Source: Centroberyx gerrardi
Lineage: Eukaryota; Chordata; Actinopteri; Beryciformes; Berycidae
Direction of reading: 5' to 3'
DNA: 64,000 nt
Assembly: GCF_048128805.1 (NCBI RefSeq)
Contig: NC_135997.1
Location: forward strand, 9,055,116 to 9,119,115
The stretch's first letter is position 1, and the number at the start of each line of letters is the position of its first letter. Position numbers and translations under genes: made by a program. Below, piece after piece: positions 46,726-64,000 of this stretch. Under the pieces are notes generated by a model that was given only the letters and a program-made list of their open reading frames with translations, made no database searches and was not told the origin of the DNA.

Positions 46726-48869
46726 TGGTAAACCTATTGGTTTGGAGTAGTCCATGAAGTAATTGGTTTTTCGAGTTCAGTTACAGTTGACACAAGTTCA
46801 GAGGGAATTTTTCATAGTTTTTCTTTCTAGCCAATGCATTTAAAGTGTGGAGAGCTATCAAGGATGAATGTAGCATTCGGAGATGCTGCCATCTGTGGCA
46901 AGGATGTGTGTGTTTTGTGCTTATCACAGAGGCAGGAATTGCTGTTGTAAAAAGCATTTATCAATACACAGGATATGATCTTACTATCCCTTGTGCCATA
47001 ATCCAAGGTGAGCATTCACATAGAGGCCCAATTCTAACAGAATGATATACTACCATGCAAATGAGTCCCTTAGCAAACATAAGGCTATAGTGTAATAAAT
47101 CTGCAGCACCATAAGACGGGCAGCAACATTCACCAGCTGCCTACTGTAGCTTTCAGGCTGAGTGTAGCCAAGTCATTGGGGTTATCAAGATTATAAAAAT
47201 AAGGTACAGTCTTGTTAATTAAGCCTGTTCTTATCTGCTGTGATTTTTTTCATAAATCCTCTTGGTCTGCAAACACAAAGACAAACCTGCCGCTGTTAAA
47301 GAAACAAAAGAACTGACGTAGTGTATGTAAGTAATTGGTCATTTGTCAACACTGTATTTTCCAATATCTAGCAGCACCAGCGGTCTTTGGCTTGTGATGC
47401 AAGAACAGAAAATGAAAGCACAGACTCAGTCAAGATGCCGTTCAGTTTTGTATATTGTAAAATAGATCAATGTGCAACAAAAGGTCTTTCATATCAATTT
47501 CAAACATGCATAAAATAGACTTCCTATTGCAGTCAACAGAAAAAGACTAAAGACAACATTTTGAGGATTTCAATTCAGAGTGAAGTCCTATTACAAAATA
47601 AGTTGGGCTTATAGCCTGTCAAACAAAAGGGAAGTATGCAAAATGTGCTTTGCTGGCAGAGTGACCTAGAATGCAGGACTCTTAAGGCCAACCATCCGTC
47701 ATCATCAAGGTTCTAGACAAATACTTTAATTTTGTGTAAACATAAAACTCTTAATAAAACAATCCAGTCTACTTAATCAAAATAACCAAACAGTTCTGTT
47801 ACAGGACTAGGCTACACAGTGTGTTGAGATGAATCAAAACAAGTGGAAATAGTAAAACTACGCAAAGACTAAACGCCACCAAAGCGATCTAAAAAGTGCG
47901 GGCCGAGCAAAACAAATATAAAGTGGGCCATCATTTACTGAGTGTGCCCCTATTGCACACTCAGCCGTCCTGAATCGTCCCGCCCAAGGTTTGCATATAA
48001 GGTTTTTCTTGGGATTTTTTCTTCACTGAGGGTCTGAGGCTGCTGGTGCCGGGTAGACTAGGATCGGCTTGGTAGGATAGGTAGGTCTTTTATGTCATTT
48101 CAACATACTAATTTGTGTCTTGTATTTTGTTTTATTTTGTTGCATACTGTATTGCATCATTTTATTTCGGTAGGCTTGTTCTCTGTGAAGTCCATGCTTG
48201 TGATGAAGGGCTAGCCTATATGAATAAACTTGACTTGATCTCACAATGTTCCACATTATCAAGGGAGTTATCAAACATCTCAGAGTATGAAATTGAAATT
48301 TTTGAGAGTGACACAAATCTGGCCCTTCTTTGAAGCACAAGAATAAAAGCTAGTTATGAACATTTCTAATTTATGTAAGTACTCATACCTTCACAGGAAT
48401 TAAGGACAGGCTGAGGCGTCCTAACTCAGTAAAAATTGCCAACCGATAGTGTTTTGGGACAAATAAGCGTTCAGGATGTGAAACATAACTACTTGGACAG
48501 CTAGAATTACAAATAACAGTTCAGTAATTTAAATCCATATCAAGTGTTCACAATTGAAGAACGTCAGTAGTTGATTGTTATTTTTTATATTGATAATATT
48601 TTTATACCCCATATAATCCATAATTCAATTTGGTGATGATAGTAACTGTCCTAATAACTGCTAATGTTGTGCTGAAGCTGGCAGGGCGTCACCATGTTAT
48701 GCCTGAGCCTACAAAATGATGGTCAGTGTGGTCTCATACCATCACAGTTAGCTGTGTTATATTGACTGTGTTTTACATTATTAATTTAATGAACGTTAAA
48801 ACATTCTGATAATCACTTCATGTAGACATTATCCCTAGAATCTGTCTACATGAAGTGACTGTCTCTGCA
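46726..48869. other. Intergenic, no gene recognised
   Basis: No recognisable coding exon. About 47,940-48,060 (CCCGCCCAAGGTTTGCATATA, then TTCACTGAGGGTCTGAGG) resembles the conserved tail of fish retroposons, but too weakly for a firm call. Confidence 0.45.
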
Positions 48870-50145
48870 AACACCTCCTGCAGATTGTTGTCCAGCGTGA
48901 ACTTAAGCAGGGAAACTGCACTTATACAGTTCTGAAACTAGGTTGCCGTAGATCAGTGACAGCTCCGGTTGTAATCGTGACTCTCCGAGCGTCGGATAGG
49001 GTTTGACAGTAGCCAGCAGGGCTGCCAGTGGGAAGGCCTTGGGATGGTCCTTGAAGTAATCGCTCTGCAGCTAGGTGGCAGCGGTGATATGATCTATCGC
49101 TCCTCTGCAGACGATCAGGTCACACACCTCTGGGGGGATAATGCTCTTGAATCAGTTTATATGCCACTTTGACTATATATGACGAATACATAGGGTATAA
49201 TGTTATCAGTGCTTAGCAAAATGTAGCCTATTTTTTGTTCCATGATGCAGCAGATCATGGCCTAATCCAAGTGATAGAGTTCATTACCTTATATGCCTGT
49301 TTTTGGCATTCTTCACTGTATCTGCCTCTTCTGCCGTCTGTGGCAGAGCGCTGCTCCACGAGAGAGGGCACCGACTCCCACACCTTAAATATGGCATCAG
49401 TGAATGTGGTGATGGCCTTTTGTGCTTTGACAGTGTGAGTGTTTCTGACTGCAGGTGTGCAAACAGAAAATCCACACGCAACAGGATATGGTGTGACAGG
49501 TTGAGGTTGAGGAAGAGGAACACTTCCTCGTCCTTGAGCATCTTTGTAAATCCCCCGGCCTCTGTGAAAGTCCTGGGACTTCTGTATTGTCTGTGTTGTC
49601 ATGCCCCCTCAAGTTCAAAAGCACCACAGAACCTGATACAGGCAATCAACGTCGTTAAACTACGTTGATTGTTGTCAACCTCCCTGTTCTGCTTCTTGAT
49701 GTTAATATGATAGGCCTCATCTAGCTGGGTGGCAATGTTAGCTGTAATAGCTCTACCTAATGTGGACAATTTCAATGATGCCTCAATGTGTGCTTTGCTA
49801 ACCTCATGTTTCTTCACTCTTTCCAAAGCAAAACTTTTCCTCTGCTTCATTGCCCCGATTTTAGTCCACAACTTCCCTTCCCAGAACTGAAGGGAAGGTT
49901 AGGGAAACAAAAGGCTGTGCTGCAAATGGGACAGCCACTTAGACACAACTTTTCCTAATACCAGCTCCTTGAAAACACTGGTATAGACACATACTCTCCA
50001 TTAGTCACTGGACTGTTGCTGGATGTTTATGTCGGGCTTATACGGGCCAAGTCGCTTGATGTGGAGCTTTTCTTGTTGGTTTAGCTTCTCGAATTATGTA
50101 TTTACCATAGCTTTCACACTGTCCGGTGCTAACGCTGCAGTTGTC
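48870..50145 (-). pseudogene. Decayed DUF4371/hAT transposase-like gene (ZMYM1-like)
   Basis: Minus-strand frames line up in order with a TTF-zinc-finger/DUF4371 transposase-derived protein. A leading segment has LHIKRLGPYKPDI; 49,871-49,599 has the block with KKHEVSKAHIEASLKL, NIATQLDEAY and FCGAFEL, then a frameshift to LRGHD; 49,440-49,255 resembles the C-terminal helices; and 49,070-48,940 has KAFPLAALLATVKPYP and LQPELSLIYGNL. Several stops and frame changes make it non-functional. No terminal repeats were seen. Confidence 0.75.
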
Positions 50146-53100
50146 ATTTTAGCTATGAGGTAAATAGACTTTAGTGGCAGATGTCACTCTGTTGTTTTGG
50201 CGTCAAAATAAGTAGTCAGTGTGCATCTGTGCCCCATAAGGCCTTTTAGGTGCTAGCTGAGGTGCACTTATTCTCCCAACTGCTGGGGTGTAACATAATT
50301 CAATACTAGGAGCAGCACTGCAATTCCTGGCAAGATGGCGCACTGAGGACACAATTTTTTGTGCCTAAGGGACTTTTGTTCCTTCAGTAAGGCCTGTCAG
50401 TCAGCGGCCTCCTACAAGGCTGACATTCAGCAGCACGCCTCGTTCTGCAAAGAGCCAAGTGATGAACACTCTGCTCCACATGAGTCCTGAGCCAGTGAAA
50501 AAGCCACAGACTACACACTTTGCTTGTGAAATCTTAAAAAAACAAATTCCAAAAGTTTGTAACATGATTTTAGGCACAAAACCTTGCATTTTAGTGAAAG
50601 CGTGGGGTGAAAAACCTCATATGACTTGATATATGATTTGATTTGGAGATATGTGAGCTGCAGTTAGCTGGCTAGCTAGCTAAGCTAGTAGCTAAAGTTT
50701 TGGATAAGTGTCGGTAATTCACATGAGTTTTTTGGTGTATCACTAGCTATAGTAATTATGAGAACACACTTCATATTCTGTCACTGCTGAAATATTAACA
50801 ATTCAAGTAGCATTGGCCTGCCGGACTGCATTTCACAATGAGTCTTCAAAGGCAGCAGGAACAAAATGATACTAACTACATGCTGCTAAACAATAAGCGC
50901 AGTGACACCTTAAGCCTCTCAGGAAGCCAAGCGAGAGCAGGTAGCTGCCAGGCAGCTTAAACAATGTTAGACAACACCAGATGCCTGACAGGAAGCAAAG
51001 CAACACAGGACAGTCTGTCAGCCTTGGCCTCAACTCTGAATAGGCGGATAACTCTGTGATAAAGTCAGCATAGAGAAATGTAAGAGATGTATGTGCATTT
51101 TTTTGTCACAAGATGCCGATGGAATGTCAACAGGACACAAACTACTGCTTTCTTTCTTTCTTTCTTTTTTCTTTTTAATTCATTGCACTATAGATTAGAG
51201 CCAATGTCCTTTTTAAAGGAAAATTCCACCCTTGGATACGCTTACCATGTCATACATCATCCATCGGTGATGTTAATGCAACCCAGGACTTAATTTGTGA
51301 TAAAGTGTTGTAATTTACCTTTTTTGTTGTACCCACTTTCCTTCAATCTGGCTCATCTACTTTTACTTCAGTTAATGATTTCCTACATTTCCCAGGATGT
51401 CTTTCGACAACCTCCAGAGAACAGGCATGAACCTTTTCATTTAGCTGTGGGTTGCACATGACTGGAGTAAATTTAGCTTAATATTGGATATTGGCTATTT
51501 TCTCAAATTTTGAAACCAGTGGTAAATTGTTCTGTCTCTTCTAGTAACCACACATATATTCGTAAATGTTTGCTTTACAAGGTATTGAAGGTGGACAAAA
51601 TAAATATCCGCTTGTGGAAGCAGAAGTGCTGAAGAGATGGAACAGCACTGCTAAACAACTACAGATGTGATAACAACTCTCCTCTTCTTCTGAGACTGTA
51701 TTCATTCATTTTTTACCCTTGACGTTATATATTAGCCAGTTTGCAAACTATGGGTGCCTAGCACAAGACTGCCACCCAGTATTATATGTTTGCTGTACCA
51801 TTTAAAGATTTTGAAACTCAAGATGCCTTTTGATATAGTTGATATATTTACGAGCACAAGAGTTGCATTCTTTCTTTCCTGAGGCTGAATGTTGGCATGG
51901 GGGAGTTCAGATGTGCAGCTGTCTCTATCTCTTAGATAATGGGAGGTTAGGAGTCCTTGGAGAATAATGAGTGTTTGTGACCAGAAAAGAAGGAGTTCAC
52001 CTTTTTCTTAAAGTGTACATTTAACAATTATTATTGGTTGGCATAAGGAAGAAGTAACCTTTAACCAGTGGTAGTAATAGAAATTACCTTTTATTATCAT
52101 AAATTCAACACTATAAAATTCTGTGTATTCCCCTCAGAGTTGAGTTTCTTAGCTCCCAAACTGCAGCTTGACTAAACTGTCGAGCGATAGTTAGGGGCCG
52201 ACCAGCTCTGCTGTCCCTTTTGCACACCGGTCCAGTCCCATGCAAAACAACACCGACTACACTTGGACTATTACTGGAGCCAATAGTCCTCATGGTGGCG
52301 TTACAGGAATCAATCAAAATGTAAAACTTTAAAAACCTCTTAATCAGCAGTACATGCAACAGACCTTTTAATTTTCACAGTGACACTGTCAACGTGACGA
52401 AACTGTGCTTCACTACAACCTGTAGTCACTTTTGAGTCTATTCACTGTGATTTGATCAAAAACTGTAAAACTTTTTAAACCTAACTCCTCCCACATTTTA
52501 CGTTCAACTGACACCAGACTTGCTGCACAGCATCTTCAGACTGTATAGGTTACCATGGTGATCTACAATGGTTAATAGTGAGACTGAAAAGCCAGGGTTA
52601 AGCCCAAAATTGGCTCGCTAACACTCGTTTCGTGAGACAGGGCCCTGGTTCCATTTGTATACTTCTCATGTGTTCATATGCTCAAAAAAAAAAAAAAAAA
52701 AGAAAGTGCACTATCATCTAATTGCAGGGACTGGAAAAAAATATATAATAATATAATGTGAAGGTGATATTTAACTTTAAAAAAGACAAATGGAGCATGA
52801 TTAATGTAGGAGACACTTAAATGAAAACAGTCCAGGATGAGTTATATACATTTTTGATGGTGAATTATTGGTCAAATGCCACACTGACAGCAAAAACAAA
52901 TGCCCCAAAAGGAAACTAGACAAATCATGAAATGACAAATTCAACTGTTAATATATTAAAGAGAGAACACAGTTGTGCTAAGAGCAGGGCAAATATATTG
53001 ACTTTATAATAATCAAATTAAAAAAACTTGTTTGGGGCACCGCACACAATGCTCTAATAGGCCAGCCGGCATTAGTTCTTCCTCTCTTAAATACCTTTAT

Positions 53101-53283
53101 ATTATAACTTCACTTCACTTGTGTTTTACACATTAGTTGCTGCATAGTGTAAGTAAATTCCTATGGTAAATACCTCTGGCTAGATTTATTGGCTAATTAT
53201 ACTTAAAGAGGCCTCAGGATGTTTGGGTATAGTGTTGTAAATGTTGACTCAGGTTTGTTGGTCTTTTTTTTTATTTCTCCCTA

Positions 53284-53284
<1 letters not shown>
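50146..53284. other. Intergenic or tmem39a intron 1, no gene recognised
   Basis: AT-rich sequence with a poly-A run near 52,684 and a CTTT run near 51,150. If the 45-kb CpG segment is the tmem39a first exon, this is its intron. Confidence 0.45.

Positions 53285-53330
<46 letters not shown>
53285..53330 (+). repeat. (GT)n microsatellite
   Basis: About 23 units, ending some 40 bases before the acceptor of the first coding exon of tmem39a. Confidence 0.95.
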
Positions 53331-53334
<4 letters not shown>

Positions 53335-53474
53335 TGTACTAACTCGGTGCTCTCTGTTTGTATCTTCTCCAGTGGTCTGGGTGTGTTCGGTGGCTCATTG
53401 AGGAGAAGGGGGAGGAGTCCCAGTGGCTGTTGGTTGGTGGGCAGAGTCCGTGGTTGCCACGGTAACTGGCGACC

Positions 53475-57946
<4,472 letters not shown>

Positions 57947-57947
<1 letters not shown>

Positions 57948-60753
57948 GGCACCCGATGGTTCCCCACTACCTGCCCCTCACCTGAGAACTCTGGACGTCA
58001 AGGGGAGATGGGTGAAGGCTTGATAAAGTGGAAGCAGCAGGCCAGGGGAGATGCTTAGTGCTGATGCTTGGAGGGTGAGGGACAGACTGTGAACTCATAA
58101 TTGTGTTTTGATACGGTTCTATTTTTCATGCAATGTTTATATATACCTATTTAAAGAATATTTTTATTTTGTATACTATTTCGAGTTACGCCGGGCATTA
58201 CCACGCTGACAACATCAGTATGTTGTGTTATGTTGTTGCTAGGCGACAGGAAAGTCAGGGAATGCCAGGAGGTGACTTCCGCCAAAGATGTTTTAAAGTG
58301 CAGATGGCCAATCACGGACTAGATTTGGCTTCTGTCAGTCTGTTAGATCGTTTGCACACCTAGTCATCCACAGAAGAGATTCAGAGCAGAGGAAGGAGTC
58401 GTGCCTAGATGCTGATCCATGATCAGATTATTCTACTTTGAGGCCCTCAAAGCTTAAATCTGGAACCAGTGACATTGATACAGCTGTTTGGGGTAGCAGG
58501 GTGGTTTGAACGTCAGCATTGCAGGTTTTCATAGCAGCAATTAATGCTAACCCATTAGGGCTGTAAATAATGGTTACTGCTCTTAACATTTTCAACACGT
58601 TTTTACTCCAATTTGAAGCAGGGCCTCAACGTGTGGTTTTAACCATCAGGTCGGATAAAATAAAATCTCTGACTCTAGATCAGTTTGTAGAAACAACACC
58701 TTAGGTACTCCTATCCACTGCCTCTGTAGAGAATGCTGTATTCTTCCTCATTCATTTTGTTACTGTATTTTAGTACGAGTATCTGCTTTTTTCACAGCAG
58801 TGGCTACCAAGAAGGCAGTTACAGCACCCGTCTTTACAAAGTTACAACATGTGAGAAGGCATTGGTTTCAGGCCAGATGTATGTCACTGGCATCCTTAAA
58901 CTCAAAGCATCCACTTGGAATAATGTTAAATGCAATTCGACCCAGTTTCTCACCTCGTGTTATACCCCTGCCCTGGTTGTGGACACTTCAACGTGTAACT
59001 TTTGAAGGACATCTGCTGTAGCTAGGTGATGAATAGAGTTAACTCTCTGCCTGTTACTGATGTCTGTTCATGTATGGGCATGGCCATGTTGAAATTTTCT
59101 TCCTATGATGTAGCCCTATGACGCATTTGTTTTCCTTAAGGTCATCCAATCACTGTTTATTTTATTTAATCTCTGTGCCTGAATGCTAAAACCATAACAG
59201 AATTGACAACCATATCACATCAGGTCCACCTTTTTTATGGATTGGATGCAGACAACATAATGAATGTGGCTAATAGAGATGTCTGTTGGTACGTCCCAGG
59301 ACTCGTACCCTTCTCCCCCTACAAGTATGTACTTGTCAGCACGCCCTCATATGGATTTGACAGCACAGGATTTCCATTAATAGCATTTTCACCAATGCTT
59401 TGCTTTCATTTCCATGGGTGAGTGCAGAATTAAGGGTGAAAACAACTGGAGGGGAAATACTGTATGTCACGTCATTACCAATACTTGTATTCTCAGTTAC
59501 CAGAATGGTGTTACAAACAGGTTGCCTTGCATATGTGTTGCCTTTTTTGTTTAGTCACACTTCATGTGCATCTTTAAAATTTCAAGTGGTTTCCTCTCCT
59601 TTGTGCCTCCCCTCCTTCACCTTATGCTAATCTGCAGACAGTGGATAAATTGAGCTAATATTAAGGAGTAATGTCAGGGCTGTAATCAGGACACAGTATT
59701 CAGATATAAATTGATACAATTTGAACAGAAAAAAAGCCTTTTTGTTAGGAGGTGATGAGAAAATCTGAGAATCAATATTTTCTGCGCTGTCCTGAATTCA
59801 ACATCGATTGCTTCAGTTCAGTTGTGTGAGTGTAGGTGAGGAGGAGGAGGAAACTACTTTTGAGATGAACCCAAGTGTACGTCTGGGTCACCGGTGCTAC
59901 ACAGTGCCTCGGCTGAAGTGTAAGGAATCTCGGATATGTTCAAAGTGCCATACATGTGCCCATTCTTCTGCTCTGTTTGTAAACTCAGCCCTAAATCAAC
60001 TCCTTGGTTCCCCTTACATACTTGTGGAGATCTGAGTGAGTTTGGTCATTTTCCACTTGAATGTAGCAAACTTTGCAAGTCAATGGTGCTGTTGAATTAG
60101 CATGTTTTTGTAGTCGGTGGCATGGACCATCATTTTAGCACATCAGTGAAATAGTCAATTTGGAATGGTCATTGTGTTATATCATCTTTAACTTGCCCAC
60201 ATCTCCATTAGATAGCAAGGGGGACAGCTTATGGGGTTGGTTTAGATCCAGCTTCTCTGTCAGTTCTCAGTTGAATCTGAAGTCTTTCCTCAAATGACTC
60301 CCATCTTCTCTCCTTTCTTCTGAAATTACATTGTTTGGTGGAACCCATAAGTTCACTTCTGAAGTAGAGGATGGAGAGTTGGCTTTGGAAAGACTTGAGA
60401 CTCGCCCGCCTCTTGCCTGTGGCCACAGTTCTCCACATTAACCTGAAGTGTACTTGCTCCTACTCTAATACTCCTAATCTACTCTTGGGGAAAGGATCAA
60501 AGCTGTTACATCAAAGCAAAAATTAGTGCAGAGTAGTTAATGCGTGTACCCTTCATGATAAAAGTTGTAGAATTGAAATGCAGGGTTTGTTTTCTACGTG
60601 CCATATCCCAGGATGCAGTGTGGACTCCTGGTTGATCCTGTTATGGAATGTGTGGGTGCTTGAGACGTCATGGGAGCTGGTCCTCATATTTCAGCTTTTT
60701 ACAGTGTTCAGTTTTCCCACTGCATTTCTGAAAATGCATTTGACATCTGAAAC
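57947..60753 (+). other. tmem39a: Probable long 3' UTR of tmem39a
   Basis: 2.8 kb without a recognisable gene or transposon between the stop and the next AATAAA. It may be the 3' UTR or simply intergenic. Confidence 0.4.
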
Positions 60754-60759
60754 AATAAA
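60754..60759 (+). terminator. tmem39a: Candidate distal poly(A) signal of tmem39a
   Basis: AATAAA followed within 25 bases by TATGTGTGTGTATGTG, a GU-rich downstream element. This is a better context than the hexamer at the stop codon. Confidence 0.5.
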
Positions 60760-61715
60760 AATGGTGTTAAAACAAACATATGTGTGTGTATGTGCATAAA
60801 ATATGGTGTAAGAGAAGAAATAAGTGACACGGTTGCTTATTTCAAAGCATATATTTCATAAATTGCGCCAGAGTCTCCCATTTCTTAAACACAAATAATA
60901 CAATTATGCAAATGTTAAACAATGGAGAATGTAAAAAGTGCTTACGTAGGCCTAGGCCAAGATGGGATAAAATGTTCACTGCCGGTTTGTCATCGTGGAC
61001 ACCTGCAGTGTTATGTCTTTCCCACCAGAGGGAGCTAAGCGTTAATGATTAAGTACAACATTCAAAGAAATGTGCTTCATAGAACAGATCGTCGTTAACC
61101 TTGGTAAGAGTCATCTGCATTCATCTGCATCCATGTAAAACAAATGGAATGTTTTGCCACAACAGTGTAAGTTAGCTGACAGAATATACTATGCACATAG
61201 ATATGCTATGTCCAGTGAGAGGAAATACATTAGAGTTTGGAGAGAAAGAATTGGCACCTTTGGCAGCTGACAGTTGTACATTCATCCACAAAAAATAACA
61301 ATCGTTTACAGTAGAAATTCTTCAAGAGTTTTAACAGTGCAATCTTTAGTATTAGCACAATGAAGAGGCTATAATGCAAAGTAAAACAGTTCTACTCTGC
61401 CCCTGTCCTGCTCCTTGTAGTCCTGCTGAGTCCTGTAAAAAGACGTGAGCTAATTGTTTTCCCAATCTGTATGGATACAACTGAAAGTTCAATATTGTTG
61501 AAATGTGTTAGTGAACATGCACTACTAATTTGTAAATGAAATGAAGAAGCTTGCCCCCTTTTATACTATACACTGTCACTACTGGCTTTGTGTCTGTCAT
61601 GTCTGTGTCAATGTCTGTATTTACATTGTTGGTGTCGGTGTCTCTTTATGGTGGCAACAAACAAATTTTGACCTATTTATGTTGATGACATCCTCACTCC
61701 TCCCCGCCTTCCCCT

Positions 61716-62960
61716 TCACCCCTCTCGGCAGTCCACATAGTTTCCTTTTATCCAATAGCAGATCTGGGCGTATTTGAGAGGGGTGATTCTCACTGCTACA
61801 TTAAACTCCTGGGACGTCCCTTGTCGCTCCACCCACTGATGCCCAGAAAACACACCTATCACCTTCCGCTCCCAGCGCCGGCGCCGCCCGTCCCACATGC
61901 GGGCGTAGACCCCTGACCCGCTGGCGCCGGGCTGCGCGTCACAGTGCTGGTACAGCAGGTCTGACGTCTCCTCGCCGGCCCGACAGAACCGGTACACCAG
62001 CTGGCCCGGACGGTCATTATCGAACCCTGAGAACTGGACCCGCTGACCGGGCAGCCGCTGAGCCGGGGGGCTGACTCCCAACTTCATGTGGCGCCGCTTG
62101 TGGGGCTTCTTGAGTTCAAGGAGAGCGTAGTCATAGTCCATCCCGATGTCATTGGCGTTCCCTTTGATCCATCCTTTGGGCACGTGGGTGCGCTTGGCTC
62201 TGATCCACTGGAACTTCATTCTGTCGTTGGATGGAGGGGAGTAAGGAGCGGGGCCACCTTCAACGTGATTGGTGAAGTTGGAGGGAAGGGAAGAGGACTG
62301 TGCGTCTCGTTGCTTGGGTTTTAAAAACCCAACACGGAGCTTCTGGGCTCCTTTCACATAGTTCTTCCCGTCATGAACACAGTGGGCGGCCGTGAGAACG
62401 TGGCGGTCTCCCACCAAGGTGCCGGAACACCCAGTGGACAGTTTGACAGCCACTGAGAACGGATATTTAAGCAAGAAGTTCTGCCCGGCAATGCTAAAAC
62501 GCCCATCATGGCCAAAGATCTGTCGTTTCCGCCTGACGTGTGACCGCTGAGCCTTTCCAGGGGCACCTGAGGAATAGGCGGGGCTGGTGTTAGGGCTGGG
62601 GTTGTAGCCATAGATGCCAATGGCGGTCTCAGTGAGTTGTCCGTTTGAATGGAGCGTCTCGTAGGCCAGGAGACGCCGCAGGTCCCAGTAGCTCGGGGGC
62701 GGGGCTTTCTTGTGGCACTCTGGGTCACAGGGGGAAGTGACGTCAAGGCGGGCTGGGGTCAGGAAGTGTGGGGCTGGTCGGTCCTCCGTCTGCTGGGGAA
62801 GGACCACAGGGACGCGCTGGAGCATCCACTGGGGGCGGGAGGATGAGGAGGAAGAAGAGGAAAAAACAGGGGGAAGGAAGAGGAGAAATAGGAGGGGGAG
62901 GATGGAGGTAAACCTGGGGGAGGAGAGGAGGACAGAGCAGGTGAGACAGCTAGGCATCAT
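61716..62960 (-). CDS. prss23: Serine protease 23
   Basis: Secreted trypsin-fold protease of the PRSS23/PRSS35 group. The whole frame is in one exon, 414 residues (human 383). A hydrophobic leader (about 17-33) follows MMPS; M1 and M2 are adjacent alternatives. The prodomain ends in a furin-type RRKR (143-146) before QIFGHDGRFSI. The triad is His193 in LTAAHC, Asp277 in DYDYALLEL and Ser347 in GASGSG. GASGSG, instead of the usual GDSGGP, is normal for this group. FSGFDNDRPGQLVYRFC and ITPLKYAQICYWIKGNY match PRSS23. Asn124 and Asn228 are sequons. A splice acceptor (caag|GAAAG) may precede the start at 62,973, implying a non-coding first exon upstream. The gene converges on tmem39a. The insertion at about 217-242 is longer than in human. 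Confidence 0.95.
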   Translation of the reverse strand: MMPSCLTCSVLLSSPRFTSILPLLFLLFLPPVFSSSSSSSSRPQWMLQRVPVVLPQQTEDRPAPHFLTPARLDVTSPCDPECHKKAPPPSYWDLRRLLAYETLHSNGQLTETAIGIYGYNPSPNTSPAYSSGAPGKAQRSHVRRKRQIFGHDGRFSIAGQNFLLKYPFSVAVKLSTGCSGTLVGDRHVLTAAHCVHDGKNYVKGAQKLRVGFLKPKQRDAQSSSLPSNFTNHVEGGPAPYSPPSNDRMKFQWIRAKRTHVPKGWIKGNANDIGMDYDYALLELKKPHKRRHMKLGVSPPAQRLPGQRVQFSGFDNDRPGQLVYRFCRAGEETSDLLYQHCDAQPGASGSGVYARMWDGRRRRWERKVIGVFSGHQWVERQGTSQEFNVAVRITPLKYAQICYWIKGNYVDCREG

Positions 62961-63505
62961 TGAACTACTTTCCTTGAAAGATGGGGTGTAAATTCCCGAC
63001 CCCTAATTCTTTGGTGATTCTGTGCTTTAGCCAGTCTCTCCCTCAGACCCTGCATTTCTGCCAAAACACAAGGGACTGTGGTTCTACGAAACGTGACCGG
63101 ATGTCTGGGCCTTCGTACAGTCAGCATGAAAACATTCCCATTCCTAAAACCAGCCAGCGTTGTGTATTTATAACTAATAGCAGGGGGGTTGAGCGAGGTT
63201 ACTTCAGATATTTCAACTTAAGAATTTTTTTTTTATCTACAATGGAATTTGCCAGCTGTAAACTTCCACTGTTTTTGATACTAGAAATATGACCGACAGA
63301 GAGCAAAGATCAGGTCAGAGGCTCTGATGGAAAATTCCTGAAGTGGCCTGAAAGCTTGGTCTTATAAGTGTGGTTGAATCACATTTCATTACACTGGCTC
63401 TATATCGTTTCTAAATGAGTAAGGGATCATACAAGTCATATTTTTGTGACAGCTCAACCATACTGCAACAAATCAAACAATTTTCTTCATTTCTACTTCT
63501 TTGGT

Positions 63506-63507
<2 letters not shown>

Positions 63508-63553
<46 letters not shown>
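63508..63553. repeat. (TC)n microsatellite
   Basis: About 22 units, between the prss23 coding exon and its putative first exon. Confidence 0.95.
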
Positions 63554-63555
<2 letters not shown>

Positions 63556-63954
63556 TATCCGCCTACATAAACTGGTATACAACATTAGAACTCATTTTAC
63601 CAACATTTGTAGGCTGACATCAATATTTATAATGGAAATTCAACAGCAAGTAGGCTACTATCAAATTTATGTTAAATTGAAGATGGGTTCTTTTAAGGGA
63701 AAAAAAACAAAACAAACAGAATTAATGCTTTTCTCAAAATATAATAATTTAAATATTTTGTTTGTTAATATTGCTAGTTGTGTGCCTTATAATGATCACC
63801 ATCCTGAAGTCATACATCACTGAAACGGTAGCCAATGCAGCCTAAATGTGCCATTGCTTCGTCTTCTACAAGTTTCCCCGTGCTTTGCAGATTCCCGTAT
63901 CTGCAAAGCCCTCCGTTACGCACAGATAACCTAACCCAACACAGCTGACTTACC

Positions 63955-64000
63955 GAGAGAGCGCAGCCCAGGAGCGCATGGCTTTACTTCTGCAGGTGAA
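63955..64000 (-). other. prss23: Possible 5' non-coding exon of prss23 (partial)
   Basis: On the minus strand GCGCTCTCG|GTAAGTCAG is a strong donor preceded by GC-rich sequence, which fits the end of a first exon running off the window edge. Inferred only. Confidence 0.3.

Noticed and set aside
52111-52359. 82-codon minus-strand frame
   Set aside because: No recognisable domain and no flanking exon signals.
62088-62991. Plus-strand frames opposite prss23
   Set aside because: They overlap a complete protease reading frame with its catalytic triad on the minus strand.

Overview
This 64-kb window is vertebrate nuclear DNA, almost certainly from a ray-finned (teleost) fish. The signs are small multi-exon genes with GT-AG introns, very abundant CA/GT microsatellites, and fish-type repeats: L2-like LINE fragments, hAT, Tc1 and Harbinger-like non-autonomous elements, and a decayed DUF4371 transposase-like gene. 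There are no rRNA, tRNA, CRISPR or bacterial features. Exon joins were inferred by eye from splice signals, reading phase and protein similarity; all five coding models close in frame.

Layout. 1-7,096 is repeat-rich intergenic DNA. 7,097-11,319 (+) is gpa33, an intestinal-type A33 antigen with two Ig domains and an unusually long Arg/Asp-rich tail. 14,102-31,070 (+) is ildr2 (angulin-3 type) in ten coding exons. 31,071-36,466 is a gene-free gap with a Tc1-like element and two perfect CRE palindromes. 36,467-43,060 (+) is ildr1 (angulin-2 type) in nine coding exons. 43,061-53,372 is repeat-rich: three dispersed copies of one unclassified repeat family are in the window and two lie here, with an L2 insertion, a hAT/DUF4371 relic and a CpG-rich candidate promoter. 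53,475-57,946 (+) is tmem39a in eight coding exons. 61,716-62,960 (-) is prss23 with a single coding exon, convergent with tmem39a.

Biology. Three consecutive genes encode type I Ig-superfamily membrane proteins of epithelia. ILDR1 and ILDR2 are angulins, which recruit tricellulin to tricellular junctions, and A33 is an intestinal epithelial surface protein. In human, GPA33/ILDR2 are on 1q24 and ILDR1/TMEM39A on 3q13, so this window joins two human regions and places two angulins in tandem. TMEM39A (an ER membrane protein in SAC1/COPII traffic and autophagy) and PRSS23 (a secreted serine protease) are not obviously related in function.

I found no wholly new system. The most interesting signals are the angulin tandem; an in-frame transmembrane exon of ildr2 sandwiched between complementary (UG)n and (CA)n tracts; a roughly 490-bp intronic foldback; tiny last exons carrying the PDZ-binding tails in both angulins, with in-frame read-through alternatives; and a three-copy repeat family of unknown class.
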